A stretch of 37,103 nt of DNA, from the NCBI RefSeq assembly GCF_000334895.1, contig NZ_BAFM01000025.1, positions 1 through 37,103 of the forward strand, in the 5' to 3' direction. A program made the translations under genes and the position numbers. This document shows positions 1 through 7,949 of this stretch, piece after piece. Source of the DNA: Halococcus agarilyticus (GTDB taxonomy: Archaea > Halobacteriota > Halobacteria > Halobacteriales > Halococcaceae). Position 1 is the first letter of the stretch. Each line of letters begins with the position of its first letter. The notes beneath the pieces are model-generated. The model did not search any database and was not told the origin of the DNA. It saw nothing but the letters and a program-made list of their open reading frames with translations.

Positions 1-2
1 AA

Positions 3-716
3 GTAGGAGATATCGTTCGCATAGAGCGTAAGGAGGATAGTAAAATAAGGAACGTGCCAGATGCTAAAATAGAAAGTGAACTTTCAGATCTTGGTTATAG
101 TAAGAGCGGACTAATTCAGTCAGAGGCAGTAGTGTTTGTTGAGGGGCGATCGGATAAAATAATCCTGAAGGAATTCGCTCAGACGTTAGGACTGAATCTT
201 GGTGATCGAGGCATTGAAATGGTGGAACTGGAGGGGGAAGGAAACATGAAAGAGCACGGCCGTTCCTTAGTCAAACTGCTTGACTCATTTGAAATTCCGT
301 ATCTGTTTATCGTTGATTCTCATGGCGAAGAGCCGAGCAATGTCGTACATGACTACGTCACCAAAATCAACAGAGAAGACGCAGATACTTGGTGGCACAC
401 TAGGCCAGAATACTTCCACGCTTGGTCAAAATATGGTATCGAGTCGTACCTCATAGAGGCCCCAGATGCTATCTCGTCAGCGACGGACGGGAATCAAGAA
501 CGGATTGAAGAAATCATACGCGAGAATGATAAAGAACCTGACAAAGCGAAAGCTTTGGGGGAAGTTTATTCAGAAATAATAACTACACTCGAACCGAATG
601 AGATAGCGTATAAAAAAGACACCGACGGAAGAACGATTGCTAGGAAGATGGATCGGGAACAAATACCCGAAGAGACAACAGAGGTCATAGATATGATTGC
701 GAGTTTGGTCGACTGA
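3..716 (+). CDS. OLD-family ATP-dependent endonuclease, C-terminal TOPRIM part (5' end outside window)
   Basis: The frame is open from the left edge, so the gene starts outside the window. The GTG at 54 is the first possible start inside but is unlikely to be the true one. The visible part is a TOPRIM nuclease domain: the FVEGRSD stretch gives the Glu-Gly-x-x-Asp motif, and the later IVDSHGE stretch occupies the position of the metal-binding DxD motif. OLD-family proteins have an N-terminal ABC-type ATPase followed by such a domain and act as DNA nucleases, often in phage defence (family knowledge). The nearest gene downstream is core metabolism, so no partner protein is visible on this side. 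The stretch is clearly AT-richer than the neighbouring core, which suggests acquisition. Gabija GajA is a possible relative but cannot be separated from other OLD proteins without the N-terminus. Confidence 0.72.
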   Translation, partial: VGDIVRIERKEDSKIRNVPDAKIESELSDLGYSKSGLIQSEAVVFVEGRSDKIILKEFAQTLGLNLGDRGIEMVELEGEGNMKEHGRSLVKLLDSFEIPYLFIVDSHGEEPSNVVHDYVTKINREDADTWWHTRPEYFHAWSKYGIESYLIEAPDAISSATDGNQERIEEIIRENDKEPDKAKALGEVYSEIITTLEPNEIAYKKDTDGRTIARKMDREQIPEETTEVIDMIASLVD

Positions 717-849
717 AAATACCTCTGCCAGGTGGATTTTGTCCATTATGCGTCTTGTACTGTATTAATCCAATAGTTCATTTTCAGGACGAATCCTACT
801 CGAAGCCGACGAAGATTCCTGAGAACGAGGGGAGACCGTACGCGGCCGT

Positions 850-862
850 CCGCTATCCTTTT
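850..862 (+). promoter_or_regulatory. TATA-like box for homoserine kinase
   Basis: The CTATCCTTTT stretch lies about 27-36 bp upstream of the ATG at 888, the spacing expected for a leaderless haloarchaeal transcript. This supports 888 over the TTG at 861 as the start. Confidence 0.4.
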
Positions 863-887
863 GCGCCCCCTCGCACAACCCGCGGTC

Positions 888-1763
888 ATGCTCACCGTCC
901 GGGCCCCCGCGACGAGCGCCAACCTCGGCAGCGGGTTCGACGTGTTCGGCGTCGCCCTGGAGCGCCCGGCGGACGTGGTTCGGGTCGCGAAGGCCGACCG
1001 GACGACGATCGAGGTCACGGGCACCGGGAGTCAGTACATCCCCGAGGACCCCGAAAAGAACACCGTCGGGGCGGTCGCCGAGGCGCTCGACGCGCCCGCA
1101 CACATCGAGATCGACAAGGGTGTGCGGCCGGCCTCTGGTCTCGGGTCGTCGGCCGCGAGCGCCGCCGCCGCCGCGGTCGCGCTCAACGAACTCTACGGAC
1201 GCGGGCACACGCGCGAGGAGCTCGTCCCGATCGCGGCCGAGGGCGAGGCGGTCGTCTCTGGTACTCCCCACGCCGACAACGTCGCGCCCGCGATCCTCGG
1301 GGGATTCACGGTCGCGGCAGGCGAGGGTGTCTCACAGGTCGACACCGCGATCCCGCTGGTGGCGTGTCTGCCCGAGATCGTGGTCTCGACCCGCGACGCG
1401 CGCCGGGTGGTTCCCGAGGGAGCGACGATGGAGGAGTTGGTCGAGACGGTCGGTGCGGCTGCGACGCTCACGATCGGAATGTGTCGTGGCGATCCGGAAC
1501 TCGTCGGCACGGGGATGGACGATCCGGTGGTGACGCCTGCGCGCGCCGATCTGATCGACGGCTACGAGGAGGTCAGGACCGCAGCACTCGAAGCGGGGGC
1601 GACAGGGGTCACCGTCAGCGGTGCGGGACCGGGCGTGCTCGCGGCCTGCGGGGCAGACGACCGGCGGCGGATCGCGAGCGCGATGCTCGACGCGTTCGCC
1701 GCTCGCGGGATCGATGCGCGCGCGTACCCGACGCGAGTCGGACGGGGCGCGACGATCCATTAG
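888..1763 (+). CDS. thrB: Homoserine kinase (GHMP family)
   Basis: Phosphorylates L-homoserine with ATP to O-phosphohomoserine, the precursor of threonine and possibly of cystathionine. The N-terminus (MLTVRAPATSANLGSGFD) is typical of the GHMP family. The glycine/serine-rich ATP-binding loop PASGLGSSAAS follows at about residues 80-90, and a C-terminal GATGVTVSGAGP motif matches the third GHMP motif. The length of 291 aa is normal. I chose the ATG at 888 because the conserved strand begins directly there and a TATA-like box sits 27-36 bp upstream. It is the first core gene after the AT-rich left edge. A cystathionine beta-synthase-like gene (3787) and a cystathionine gamma-synthase-like gene (6666) lie nearby, which fits a threonine/sulfur amino acid neighbourhood. 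Confidence 0.93.
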   Translation: MLTVRAPATSANLGSGFDVFGVALERPADVVRVAKADRTTIEVTGTGSQYIPEDPEKNTVGAVAEALDAPAHIEIDKGVRPASGLGSSAASAAAAAVALNELYGRGHTREELVPIAAEGEAVVSGTPHADNVAPAILGGFTVAAGEGVSQVDTAIPLVACLPEIVVSTRDARRVVPEGATMEELVETVGAAATLTIGMCRGDPELVGTGMDDPVVTPARADLIDGYEEVRTAALEAGATGVTVSGAGPGVLAACGADDRRRIASAMLDAFAARGIDARAYPTRVGRGATIH

Positions 1764-1772
1764 GGCCTCAGA

Positions 1773-2288
1773 TCAGAGTCCGTTTCGTTCTCCGGAAGCA
1801 ATATTATCGAGCGCCTCGGTCAGGGCCTGGTTGACCTCCTGGGGATCGGAGACGCCGTCGAAGGAGACGTCCATCGTGTCCGAACCGGCGGTGTAGATCG
1901 TGATGTGGCCGTACGAGAACAGGCGTTCGAGCACCGACTGTTCGTAGGTGGTGTTCTGGACCCGATCGAGTCTGACCTGGGCGACGTTGCGGTTCACGAT
2001 CCCGGTCTTGCGGTAGACTTCCTCGCTCGTGATGATGTAGTGGGTGCTCCGCTGGGAGACGTACGCCCACACGACGATCGCGAGCCCGATCGGAACCCCC
2101 ACGAGAGGGAGCCACCGGGCCGGCGGTTCGGTCAGGACGACGGCCGTCAACACGATCCCGGCGATCACGAGCGCGATCCCGAACAGGATCGACGGCAGGA
2201 CGAGCCGGAGGCTGGGGTGGCCCTCCCACCTGACCTCCTCACCCTCGGTGAACGTGACCCACTCCGGGACGTCGTTTCTTTCCGACAT
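1773..2288 (-). CDS. PH domain-containing membrane protein (bPH2/YdbS-like)
   Basis: A 171-residue protein with two adjacent hydrophobic segments at roughly residues 33-75, followed by a bacterial-type PH domain with the usual YIITSEEVYRKTGIVNR and VRLDRVQNTTYEQS stretches. Proteins of this family are membrane-anchored and of unclear function. An upstream ATG at 2348 exists, but the ATG at 2288 is preferred: it begins the conserved region and a TATA-like TACATCTAT lies 26-34 bp upstream of it. The gene is convergent with homoserine kinase, separated by about 10 bp. Confidence 0.8.
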   Translation of the reverse strand: MSERNDVPEWVTFTEGEEVRWEGHPSLRLVLPSILFGIALVIAGIVLTAVVLTEPPARWLPLVGVPIGLAIVVWAYVSQRSTHYIITSEEVYRKTGIVNRNVAQVRLDRVQNTTYEQSVLERLFSYGHITIYTAGSDTMDVSFDGVSDPQEVNQALTEALDNIASGERNGL

Positions 2289-2404
2289 GCTCGCCGATAC
2301 CGAGCCGGCCCGGATAGATGTATCGGCGCTCGACTGTCCGATCGACATTTAGCATATCCGGGCGAGGAGGCCCCGCCAGCGCGGCGGCGGGCGGTTGCGG
2401 CTCC

Positions 2405-2480
2405 TGGTGGATCGAGGGCGAGGAGGCGACCAACGGGAGCGTCCGAGGGCTCGGGTGGTGCTGTGCGGCGGCGGTGCGGT
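2405..2480 (+). repeat. Repeat unit U1
   Basis: First copy of the unit whose other copies start at 2495 and 12197. The conserved ends are TGGTGGATCGAGGGCGAG and GGTGCTGTGCGGCGGCGGTG, with a variable middle of about 22 bp. Confidence 0.65.
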
Positions 2481-2494
2481 TCGGGTACCGTGCC

Positions 2495-2563
2495 TGGCGG
2501 ATGAAGGGCGAGGCCCGCTCCGCGGGCCGAGGGCTTCTGCGGTGCTGTGCGGAGGCGGTGCGG
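2495..2563 (+). repeat. Repeat unit U2 with hairpin middle
   Basis: Second copy, 90 bp after the first. Its variable middle is a perfect hairpin, GGCCCG-CTCCG-CGGGCC. The conserved flanks match U1 and the copy at 12197. Confidence 0.7.
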
Positions 2564-2633
2564 AAGAGCGCCAGCAGTCCTACCGTGAACGAGCGCCCGC
2601 AGGGCGCGAGTGAGCGGATGTTTTTAGTCCAGG

Positions 2634-2694
2634 TTTTTGGAAGGGGTTCGAGGGAGTGAGCGAAGCGAGCGACCGAGGACCCCTTGTAAAAAAA
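2634..2694. terminator. Bidirectional terminator-like hairpin downstream of pdxS
   Basis: AAGGGGT at 2641-2647 pairs with ACCCCTT at 2679-2685. A T-run (2634-2638) and an A-run (2688-2694) flank the pair, so either strand would end in a U-tract. It begins 8 bp past the pdxS stop codon. The adjacent TTTTTAGTCCAGGTTTTTGG recurs downstream of the idi homologue. Confidence 0.55.
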
Positions 2695-2702
2695 GTGGGT
2701 GA

Positions 2703-3611
2703 CTAGACGCCGCGACCCTGGAGCTTCTCCTCCTCGGCGAGGTCGGCGTTCGCGTCGCCCTTCATTCCCGAACCGGCGTTCGTGGCGATCCCCGCGAGCG
2801 TCTCGGGGTCGTCCCACGAGTTGGTGGCCTCGACGATCGCCTCGCCCATCGCGGCGGGGTTCTCCGCGCCGAAGATGCCCGAGCCGACGAAGATGCCGTC
2901 ACAGCCGTGGTGCATCATCAGCGCGGCGTCGGCGGGCGTGGCGATCCCGCCGGCGGCGAAGTTCACGACGGGCAGCCGGCCGGCCTCGGCGGTCTCGTGA
3001 ACGAGGTCGGCGGGAGCCTCGATCTCGCGGGCGTAGGCCTCGCGCTCCTCGTGGTTCATGCCTTCGAGCTTGCGGATCGCGCCCTTGATCGCGCGCTGGT
3101 GGTAGACTGCCTGATTGACGTCGCCGGTGCCGGCCTCGCCCTTGGTCCGGATCATCGCCGCGCCCTCGCCGATTCGCCTGAGTGCCTCGCCGAGGTCGCG
3201 CGCGCCGCAGACGAACGGCGCGGTGAACTCGCGCTTGTCGATGTGGTACTCGTCGTCGGCGGGCGTCAGCACTTCGGACTCGTCGATCATGTCTACTCCT
3301 GTGGCTTCGAGGATCTGGGCCTCCTTGGTGTGGCCGATCCGCGATTTGCCCATCACCGGGAGCGACACCTCCTCGATGATCTCGGTCACGTCGGCGGGGT
3401 CGGCCATCCGTGCGACGCCGCCGCGCTTTCTGATGTCGGCGGGGACGGCTTCAAGCGACATCACCGCGACCGCGCCGGCGTCCTCCGCGATCCGCGCCTG
3501 CTCCGCGTTCACGACGTCCATGATGACCCCGCCCTGCTGCATCCGGGCGAACCCGCGCTTCACGAGGTCGGTACCGCGCTTCAGTTCCTCCAAGTCGGTC
3601 TCGTCGGCCAT
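2703..3611 (-). CDS. pdxS: Pyridoxal 5'-phosphate synthase lyase subunit PdxS
   Basis: PdxS condenses ribose 5-phosphate, glyceraldehyde 3-phosphate and PdxT-derived ammonia into PLP in the DXP-independent B6 pathway. The sequence is a typical (beta/alpha)8 SOR/SNZ protein of 302 aa: [34 protein letters not shown] (active-site Lys), the [15 protein letters not shown] phosphate-loop region with the second conserved Lys, and the C-terminal phosphate-binding FVGSGIF. The start at 3611 ([13 protein letters not shown]) is preferred over the ATG at 3635, and GGTTAAGTG at 3633-3642 is a well-placed TATA box. The pdxT partner is not in the window. The stop codon abuts a terminator-like element. Confidence 0.95.
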   Translation of the reverse strand: MADETDLEELKRGTDLVKRGFARMQQGGVIMDVVNAEQARIAEDAGAVAVMSLEAVPADIRKRGGVARMADPADVTEIIEEVSLPVMGKSRIGHTKEAQILEATGVDMIDESEVLTPADDEYHIDKREFTAPFVCGARDLGEALRRIGEGAAMIRTKGEAGTGDVNQAVYHQRAIKGAIRKLEGMNHEEREAYAREIEAPADLVHETAEAGRLPVVNFAAGGIATPADAALMMHHGCDGIFVGSGIFGAENPAAMGEAIVEATNSWDDPETLAGIATNAGSGMKGDANADLAEEEKLQGRGV

Positions 3612-3632
3612 GACCGGAGTTGCCGCCCGACG

Positions 3633-3642
3633 CACTTAACCC
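3633..3642 (-). promoter_or_regulatory. TATA box of pdxS
   Basis: The minus strand reads GGTTAAGTGC, about 23-31 bp upstream of the ATG at 3611, implying a leaderless or nearly leaderless transcript. Confidence 0.45.
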
Positions 3643-3786
3643 TCCTCTTCGGCCACAGATCGTTCGGCTGCCGAAGGCAGAAGGACCAAACGTCGCCCGC
3701 GCGAATACTGCCTCAGTCGTAACGATGATACCGCTCATGTCCCCGGACCGGACCGCCGAAGCCAGCTCCGCGTTCCCGCACGACCG

Positions 3787-4767
3787 ATGACGACGCATCG
3801 AGCACCGCTCGACTCGGTGAACGAGACCATCGGCGAGACCCCGCTGGTTCGCGTCCACGCAGCCCCCGATGCAGTCCCGGTGTACGCGAAACTCGAATCG
3901 TTCAACCCCGGCGCGAGCGTCAAGGACCGCATCGGGCAGTACATGCTCGAAGCGATGCTCGATCGCGGCGACCTCGAACCGGGCGGAACGGTGATCGAAC
4001 CCACGGCGGGGAACACGGGGATCGGGATCGCGCTCGCCGCCACCCAGCTGGACGTCGAGGCGGTGTTCGTGGTTCCCGAGCGGTTCAGCCTCGAAAAGCA
4101 GCAGCTGATGCGATCGCTGGGCGCGGCGGTCGTCAACACCCCCACCGACGACGGGATGGGCGGTGCGATCGATCGGGCCGACGAGCTCGCCGCCGAACAC
4201 GAGAACGCGGTCGTGCCCCAGCAGTTTTCGAACCCGCTCAACGCCGAGGCGCACTACGCGACCACCGCCCCCGAGATCCACGACGCGCTCGACGGGCAAG
4301 TGGGTGCGGTGGTCGCGGGCTGTGGCACGGCGGGGACGCTCATGGGACTCGCACGCTACGCCCGCGAGCAGCACCCGGAAACCGTCGTGGCCGCGGTCGA
4401 GCCGCAGGGATCGCGCTACGCGGAGGTCATGGGCAGCGAGGTCGAGGAAGGCGAGTACAAGACCGAGGGGATCGGGACGCACGATCCCTCGAAGAACGAG
4501 CTGTTCGATCCCGAACTCGTCGATCAAGTGATTCGAGTCGGGGATCGCACCGCCCAGGACGAACTCAAGCGGCTCGCGCGCGAGGAGGGCCACCTCGTGG
4601 CGGCGAGCGCGGGGATGGCGAGCGTCGCCGCCCGCGACGTGGCCGAGCGGATTTCGAATGGTGAGATCGACGCCCCTCACGACACGGTGGTGACGGTGTT
4701 CCCCGACTCCTCGGAGCGCTATCTCTCGAAGGGGATCTACGACGAGTTCGAGAACTGGGAAGGGTGA
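3787..4767 (+). CDS. PLP-dependent cysteine synthase / cystathionine beta-synthase family protein
   Basis: A fold-type II PLP enzyme of 326 aa. The FNPGASVKDRI stretch near residue 45 carries the Schiff-base lysine, EPTAGNTGIG is the substrate-binding loop, and GCGTAGTLMG is the phosphate-cradling glycine loop. Such enzymes make cysteine from O-acetylserine or O-phosphoserine plus sulfide, or cystathionine from serine plus homocysteine. The exact substrate cannot be read from sequence, and no regulatory CBS domain is present. It is divergent from pdxS, whose product supplies its cofactor. A cystathionine gamma-synthase-like gene lies 1.9 kb downstream. The last ~26 codons and the sequence just past the stop recur in diverged form at about 5560-5675, beyond the toxin-antitoxin-like pair. 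Confidence 0.88.
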   Translation: MTTHRAPLDSVNETIGETPLVRVHAAPDAVPVYAKLESFNPGASVKDRIGQYMLEAMLDRGDLEPGGTVIEPTAGNTGIGIALAATQLDVEAVFVVPERFSLEKQQLMRSLGAAVVNTPTDDGMGGAIDRADELAAEHENAVVPQQFSNPLNAEAHYATTAPEIHDALDGQVGAVVAGCGTAGTLMGLARYAREQHPETVVAAVEPQGSRYAEVMGSEVEEGEYKTEGIGTHDPSKNELFDPELVDQVIRVGDRTAQDELKRLAREEGHLVAASAGMASVAARDVAERISNGEIDAPHDTVVTVFPDSSERYLSKGIYDEFENWEG

Positions 4768-4812
4768 TTCGCCCCCGCTGGAGATCGGGCAACGTCGATT
4801 TCGGCGCGAGAG

Positions 4813-5184
4813 CTACTCGTGAAGCCAGCCGTGCCACAGCCCGAGATCGACGAGCTCGTTCGTGATACCTTCAGTGCCGTACTGTTCGATCACTTCGTCG
4901 ACGGCTCGCGCCAACCCCTCCGGATCGTCGTCGGGGAGCCGCTGGTCGTAGAACAGCAACAGCCCCGCGTGGTCCACTTCGCGGTGCAGCGGTTCGAAAT
5001 CCTTCGCGTTGTTCGTGCAAAGCAGGACGCCGTTCTCCCCACACCACAGGAGCAATCTACGGTCGGTCGTCCGTTCGCCGAAGCGGTCTTTGGCCTGCAT
5101 CACGCGATAGCCACGCTCGTCGAGCACGCGCTCGAAGACCCGACCGACGTGTTCGTCGAGGAGGACGGGTGGCGTGTCGCTCAC
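4813..5184 (-). CDS. DUF5615-type PIN-like protein, probable toxin
   Basis: A 123-residue protein resembling DUF5615/Mut7-C PIN-like domains: an N-terminal LLDEHV strand with acidic residues, a central VLLCTNNAKDFEPLH motif (usually T-x-D-x-D-F in the family; here the first acidic position is Asn), and a GLLLFYDQR strand. Proteins of this type are commonly encoded beside DUF433 proteins and are proposed RNase toxins (family knowledge). The GTG start overlaps the stop of the upstream DUF433 gene as GTGA, so the two are translationally coupled. The pair is convergent with the CBS-like gene. Whether the altered motif keeps nuclease activity is unknown. Confidence 0.75.
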   Translation of the reverse strand: MSDTPPVLLDEHVGRVFERVLDERGYRVMQAKDRFGERTTDRRLLLWCGENGVLLCTNNAKDFEPLHREVDHAGLLLFYDQRLPDDDPEGLARAVDEVIEQYGTEGITNELVDLGLWHGWLHE

Positions 5185-5462
5185 TGAACGGGCTCTTTTG
5201 GCTTCAACGAGCCTTCGCGGACCCGTTCGAAGGCATCGGCGTTTTCGCGCCTGTACGTTCGCATCTCGTCGGCGTTCGAGTAGTAGTACGAGAGCGCTTC
5301 GTACACCTCGGCGAGCGAGACGTCGAACTGGTCGGCGACGTGTGCCGGGTGGTGGCCGGCGTCGACGACCCGCGAGGCGACGTGACGAACCGCGATCCGC
5401 GTTCCCTCGATGTGGGGTTCGCCACCGAGCACGTCGTCGTCGCGGACGATGGTCATGGACAT
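5181..5462 (-). CDS. DUF433 protein, probable antitoxin
   Basis: A 93-residue DUF433 protein: an N-terminal beta segment with DDVLGGEPHIEGTRIAVRHV, then a helix-turn-helix-like region (HPAHVADQFDVSLAEVYEALSYY), and a charged tail. DUF433 proteins typically act as DNA-binding antitoxins for adjacent DUF5615 proteins. Two ATGs (5462 and 5456) are possible. TATA-like GATATAAC at 5480-5488 lies about 20-27 bp upstream, so a leaderless start is likely. It is first in a two-gene operon with the DUF5615 gene, overlapping by 4 bp. Confidence 0.8.
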   Translation of the reverse strand: MSMTIVRDDDVLGGEPHIEGTRIAVRHVASRVVDAGHHPAHVADQFDVSLAEVYEALSYYYSNADEMRTYRRENADAFERVREGSLKPKEPVQ

Positions 5463-5479
5463 ACTACATCCCCGATTCG

Positions 5480-5489
5480 GTTATATCTT
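5480..5489 (-). promoter_or_regulatory. TATA box of the DUF433/DUF5615 operon
   Basis: The minus strand reads AAAGATATAACC, 20-28 bp upstream of the DUF433 start. Confidence 0.45.
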
Positions 5490-5559
5490 TCCGGCAATCG
5501 ATCTACCGGGCGTTCGGGAACCGAAACGAGACGGACAACACCCGCGACTCCGATCGACT

Positions 5560-5675
5560 ACCGACGAGCTGTTCCCGATCTTTGCAGAGTTCACTCGACT
5601 GGGATCTACGACGACTTCGAAGAGTGGGAAGGGTGATCGCGTTCGGATGGAGACACGGCAAGCGCCAATCGGCTC
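5560..5675 (+). pseudogene. Diverged duplicate of the 3' end of the CBS-like gene
   Basis: Read in the frame that stops at 5636, this stretch ends in STGIYDDFEEWEG, against SKGIYDEFENWEG at the end of the CBS-like protein. Upstream, AVPDL..R..S matches VFPDSSER..S. The similarity continues about 38 bp past both stop codons. No start or PLP site is present, so this is a fragment of about 26 codons. It lies beyond the DUF433/DUF5615 pair, so that pair is bounded by imperfect direct repeats of about 115 bp (here and about 4690-4805). Confidence 0.7.
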
Positions 5676-5681
5676 GGTTTC

Positions 5682-6485
5682 CTACCGGGTGAGGTCGAGG
5701 AGTTCGTCGGTGAGCTTCCCGCGTTCCTCGTAGAACAGGCCGTGACCGCTGTCCTCGAACCGGACGAGTTCGGCGTCGTCGATCCCCTCGTGGAGCACCT
5801 CGGCGGTGATGTCGAACGGACAGATCTCGTCGTTGACGCCGTGGCAGATCTTCGTGGGGACGGTGATGTCGGCCATGTCGGACCTCAGGTCTTCGTCCCG
5901 GAAGGTCTCGGCGGAGGTCGCCGTCGCGTACTGGGAGGCCTGCATGGCGAGACTCCAGAGCCAGTCGAGGAACTCCTCGGAGGGCATCTGGTGAAAAAGC
6001 ATCTCGCCGAACTGCGCGTTCATCGCGGGGCGGTCGTTCCGTGCGCCCTCGACGAGCGGATCGATCTCCTCGTCCGAAAGTCCCTCGGAGAAGTCGGGCT
6101 TCTCGGTGAGACACGGGCTGGCCGCGCCGAGCAGCGCCAACTTCTCGACGCCCGCCTCGTCGTGACGGCTCATGTAGTGGGTCACGGTGCCGCCGCCCAT
6201 CGAGAAGCCCGCGAGCGTCGCACCCTCGACGTCGAGGGCGTCGATGACGGCCCGCAGATCGTCGGCGAAGCGGTCGTAGCTGTACTCGCCGTAGGGTTTG
6301 TCCGACTGGCCATAGCCCCGGAGATCCACCCCGAGACACCGATGGCCCGCGTCGAGCAACGCCTCGTACTGGTACTCGAACATCCGGTGGTTGAGCGGCC
6401 AGCCGTGGACGAACACGATCGGATCGCCCGATCCCATATCGCGCACGAACACCTCGGTCCCGTCGTCGGTCTCGATTCGTGGCAT
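5682..6485 (-). CDS. Alpha/beta hydrolase, cofactor-free haloperoxidase-like
   Basis: A 267-residue alpha/beta hydrolase. It has the HGWPLN oxyanion-hole loop near residue 27, the DLRGYGQSDKP motif, the nucleophile elbow GFSMGGG with the catalytic Ser, a later Asp in the HGVNDEICPFD region, and the catalytic His in DSGHGLFYEE near the C-terminus. The HGWPL / GFSMGGG pattern is that of non-haem chloroperoxidase-type esterases, but the natural substrate cannot be inferred. I chose the ATG at 6485 (MPRIETDDGTEVFV) because the fold starts there. A TATA-like TTATCCGTTA at 6511-6520 is correctly spaced. The gene is convergent with the CBS-like gene, with the duplicated CBS tail immediately downstream. 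Confidence 0.88.
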   Translation of the reverse strand: MPRIETDDGTEVFVRDMGSGDPIVFVHGWPLNHRMFEYQYEALLDAGHRCLGVDLRGYGQSDKPYGEYSYDRFADDLRAVIDALDVEGATLAGFSMGGGTVTHYMSRHDEAGVEKLALLGAASPCLTEKPDFSEGLSDEEIDPLVEGARNDRPAMNAQFGEMLFHQMPSEEFLDWLWSLAMQASQYATATSAETFRDEDLRSDMADITVPTKICHGVNDEICPFDITAEVLHEGIDDAELVRFEDSGHGLFYEERGKLTDELLDLTR

Positions 6486-6587
6486 GGCAGCACCCGGACG
6501 TTCGCGTGTGTAACGGATAATGCTGTAGAACCACGCCAACGTTGCCTCTACGGAAAGTGTCGCCACCATACTGCCGCCTTCGGAGGG

Positions 6588-6597
6588 TTCTTTTATT
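6588..6597 (+). promoter_or_regulatory. Possible TATA element of the cystathionine gamma-synthase-like gene
   Basis: TTCTTTTATT lies about 70 bp upstream of the ATG at 6666. A start about 27 bp later would leave a leader of roughly 45 bp. A weaker A-rich stretch at 6630-6637 could instead give a leaderless start. Confidence 0.25.
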
Positions 6598-6665
6598 GCT
6601 CCGTTCGCCCGTGTGTGCTCGGCGGCGAAGAAAAGAGTCACACACCCTGCGGTCGATGTCCCTCT

Positions 6666-7859
6666 ATGACGAACGACGATGGGCATCGCGAGGATCGTGA
6701 CGACCACGACGACCGCATCGAGACCCGCGCGATCCACGCCGGCCAGGCACCCGATCCCGAGACGGGCGCGCTGATGACGCCGATCCACGCGAACTCCACG
6801 TACGTCCAGGACGCTCCCGGCAAGGACCGTGGCTACGAGTACTCCCGGACGGGGAACCCGACCCGCACCGACCTCGAAGCCAACCTCGCGAGCCTCGAAG
6901 GAGGTGCTCACGGCCGCGCCTTTTCGAGCGGGATGGGATCGATCAACACCGTGCTGAATCTGCTCGAAGCGGGCGATCACGTCGTGACGGGAGCCGACGT
7001 GTACGGCGGGACACATCGTCTGTTCACCCAGGTCTACGAGGAGTACGACCTCACCTTCGATTTCGTCGACACCACCGATCACGAGGCCGTCGCGGCGGCG
7101 ATGGGGCCGGACACCGAACTCCTCTGGCTCGAAACCCCCACCAATCCACTGATGCGCGTGGTCGACATCGCCGCCCTCTCGGAGATCGCCCACCAGCACG
7201 ACGCGCTGTGTGCGGTCGACAACACGTTCGCCACGCCGTATCTCCAGCGGCCGCTGGAACACGGCGCGGACATCGTCAGCCACTCGCTGACGAAGTATCT
7301 GGGCGGGCACTCGGACGTGGTCGGCGGCGCGCTCGTGGTCGATAGTGACGACCTCGACGAACGGATCGGGTTCTACCAGAACTCGGTCGGCGCGACGCCT
7401 GGCCCCTTCGACGCGTTTCTCGTTCTCCGGGGAACCAAGACCCTCCCGGTGCGGATGGATCGCCACTGCGAGAACGCCCGCGCGCTCGCGACGTGGCTCG
7501 ACGACCATCCCGACGTGAGCGACGTATACTACCCGGGTCTCGACTCCCATCCCTACCACGACCTCGCCGCACGGCAGATGGACGACTTCGGCGGGATGTT
7601 GAGCTTCGAACTCGACGGCACTCTAGAGGAGGCGAGCGCGGTCGTCGAGGGGACGGAGGTGTTCACGCTCGCGGAGTCGCTCGGCGGCGTCGAGAGCTTG
7701 ATCGAACAGCCCGCCGCGATGACCCACGCCGCGATCCCGCGCGAGGAACGTCTCGAAGCGGGACTGACCGACGGCCTGATCCGGGTCTCGGTGGGGATCG
7801 AGCATCTCGACGATCAGCGCCGCGACCTCGATCGCGCGATCGACGCCGCGCTCGACTGA
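6666..7859 (+). CDS. Cystathionine gamma-synthase / gamma-lyase family PLP enzyme
   Basis: A fold-type I Cys/Met metabolism PLP enzyme of 397 aa. It has the N-terminal [18 protein letters not shown] signature, [11 protein letters not shown] (phosphate contact from the neighbouring subunit), [11 protein letters not shown], the cofactor-ring Asp in [13 protein letters not shown], and the Schiff-base lysine in [13 protein letters not shown]. Family members make cystathionine from an activated homoserine plus cysteine or cleave cystathionine to cysteine; the direction cannot be read from sequence. The ATG at 6666 is followed by an acidic, His-rich lead (about 18 residues) before the conserved start, common for halophiles. 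With the CBS-like enzyme it would complete transsulfuration, and nearby homoserine kinase could supply O-phosphohomoserine. Confidence 0.9.
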   Translation: MTNDDGHREDRDDHDDRIETRAIHAGQAPDPETGALMTPIHANSTYVQDAPGKDRGYEYSRTGNPTRTDLEANLASLEGGAHGRAFSSGMGSINTVLNLLEAGDHVVTGADVYGGTHRLFTQVYEEYDLTFDFVDTTDHEAVAAAMGPDTELLWLETPTNPLMRVVDIAALSEIAHQHDALCAVDNTFATPYLQRPLEHGADIVSHSLTKYLGGHSDVVGGALVVDSDDLDERIGFYQNSVGATPGPFDAFLVLRGTKTLPVRMDRHCENARALATWLDDHPDVSDVYYPGLDSHPYHDLAARQMDDFGGMLSFELDGTLEEASAVVEGTEVFTLAESLGGVESLIEQPAAMTHAAIPREERLEAGLTDGLIRVSVGIEHLDDQRRDLDRAIDAALD

Positions 7860-7949
7860 CGGCGGTCGAGGCTGTTCGGCGGTCCCGACGGTAGTTCATC
7901 ACCCGATCGGACCGCCACCGTTTTGCCGCGGCCACCCCTCCCCCGCTCA

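Larger units (their letters stand above)
2289..2702. repeat. Intergenic region with two GC-rich repeat units and a 3'-end element
   Basis: No convincing gene lies here. Two copies of a repeat unit begin at 2405 and 2495 (period 90). Each reads TGG(T/C)GGAT-GA-GGGCGAG, then a variable stem segment, then GAGGGCT with GGTGCTGTGCGG and a GGCGGTGCGG tail. A third copy lies at 12197. The right part (2618-2702) is a T-rich/hairpin element ending at the pdxS stop codon. The promoter of the PH-domain gene occupies about 2314-2322. Confidence 0.7.

Noticed and set aside
5742-6665. A long plus-strand frame that would extend the cystathionine gamma-synthase-like protein by 308 residues
   Set aside because: It runs antisense through the alpha/beta hydrolase gene and has no recognisable sequence. 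The conserved enzyme begins after the ATG at 6666.
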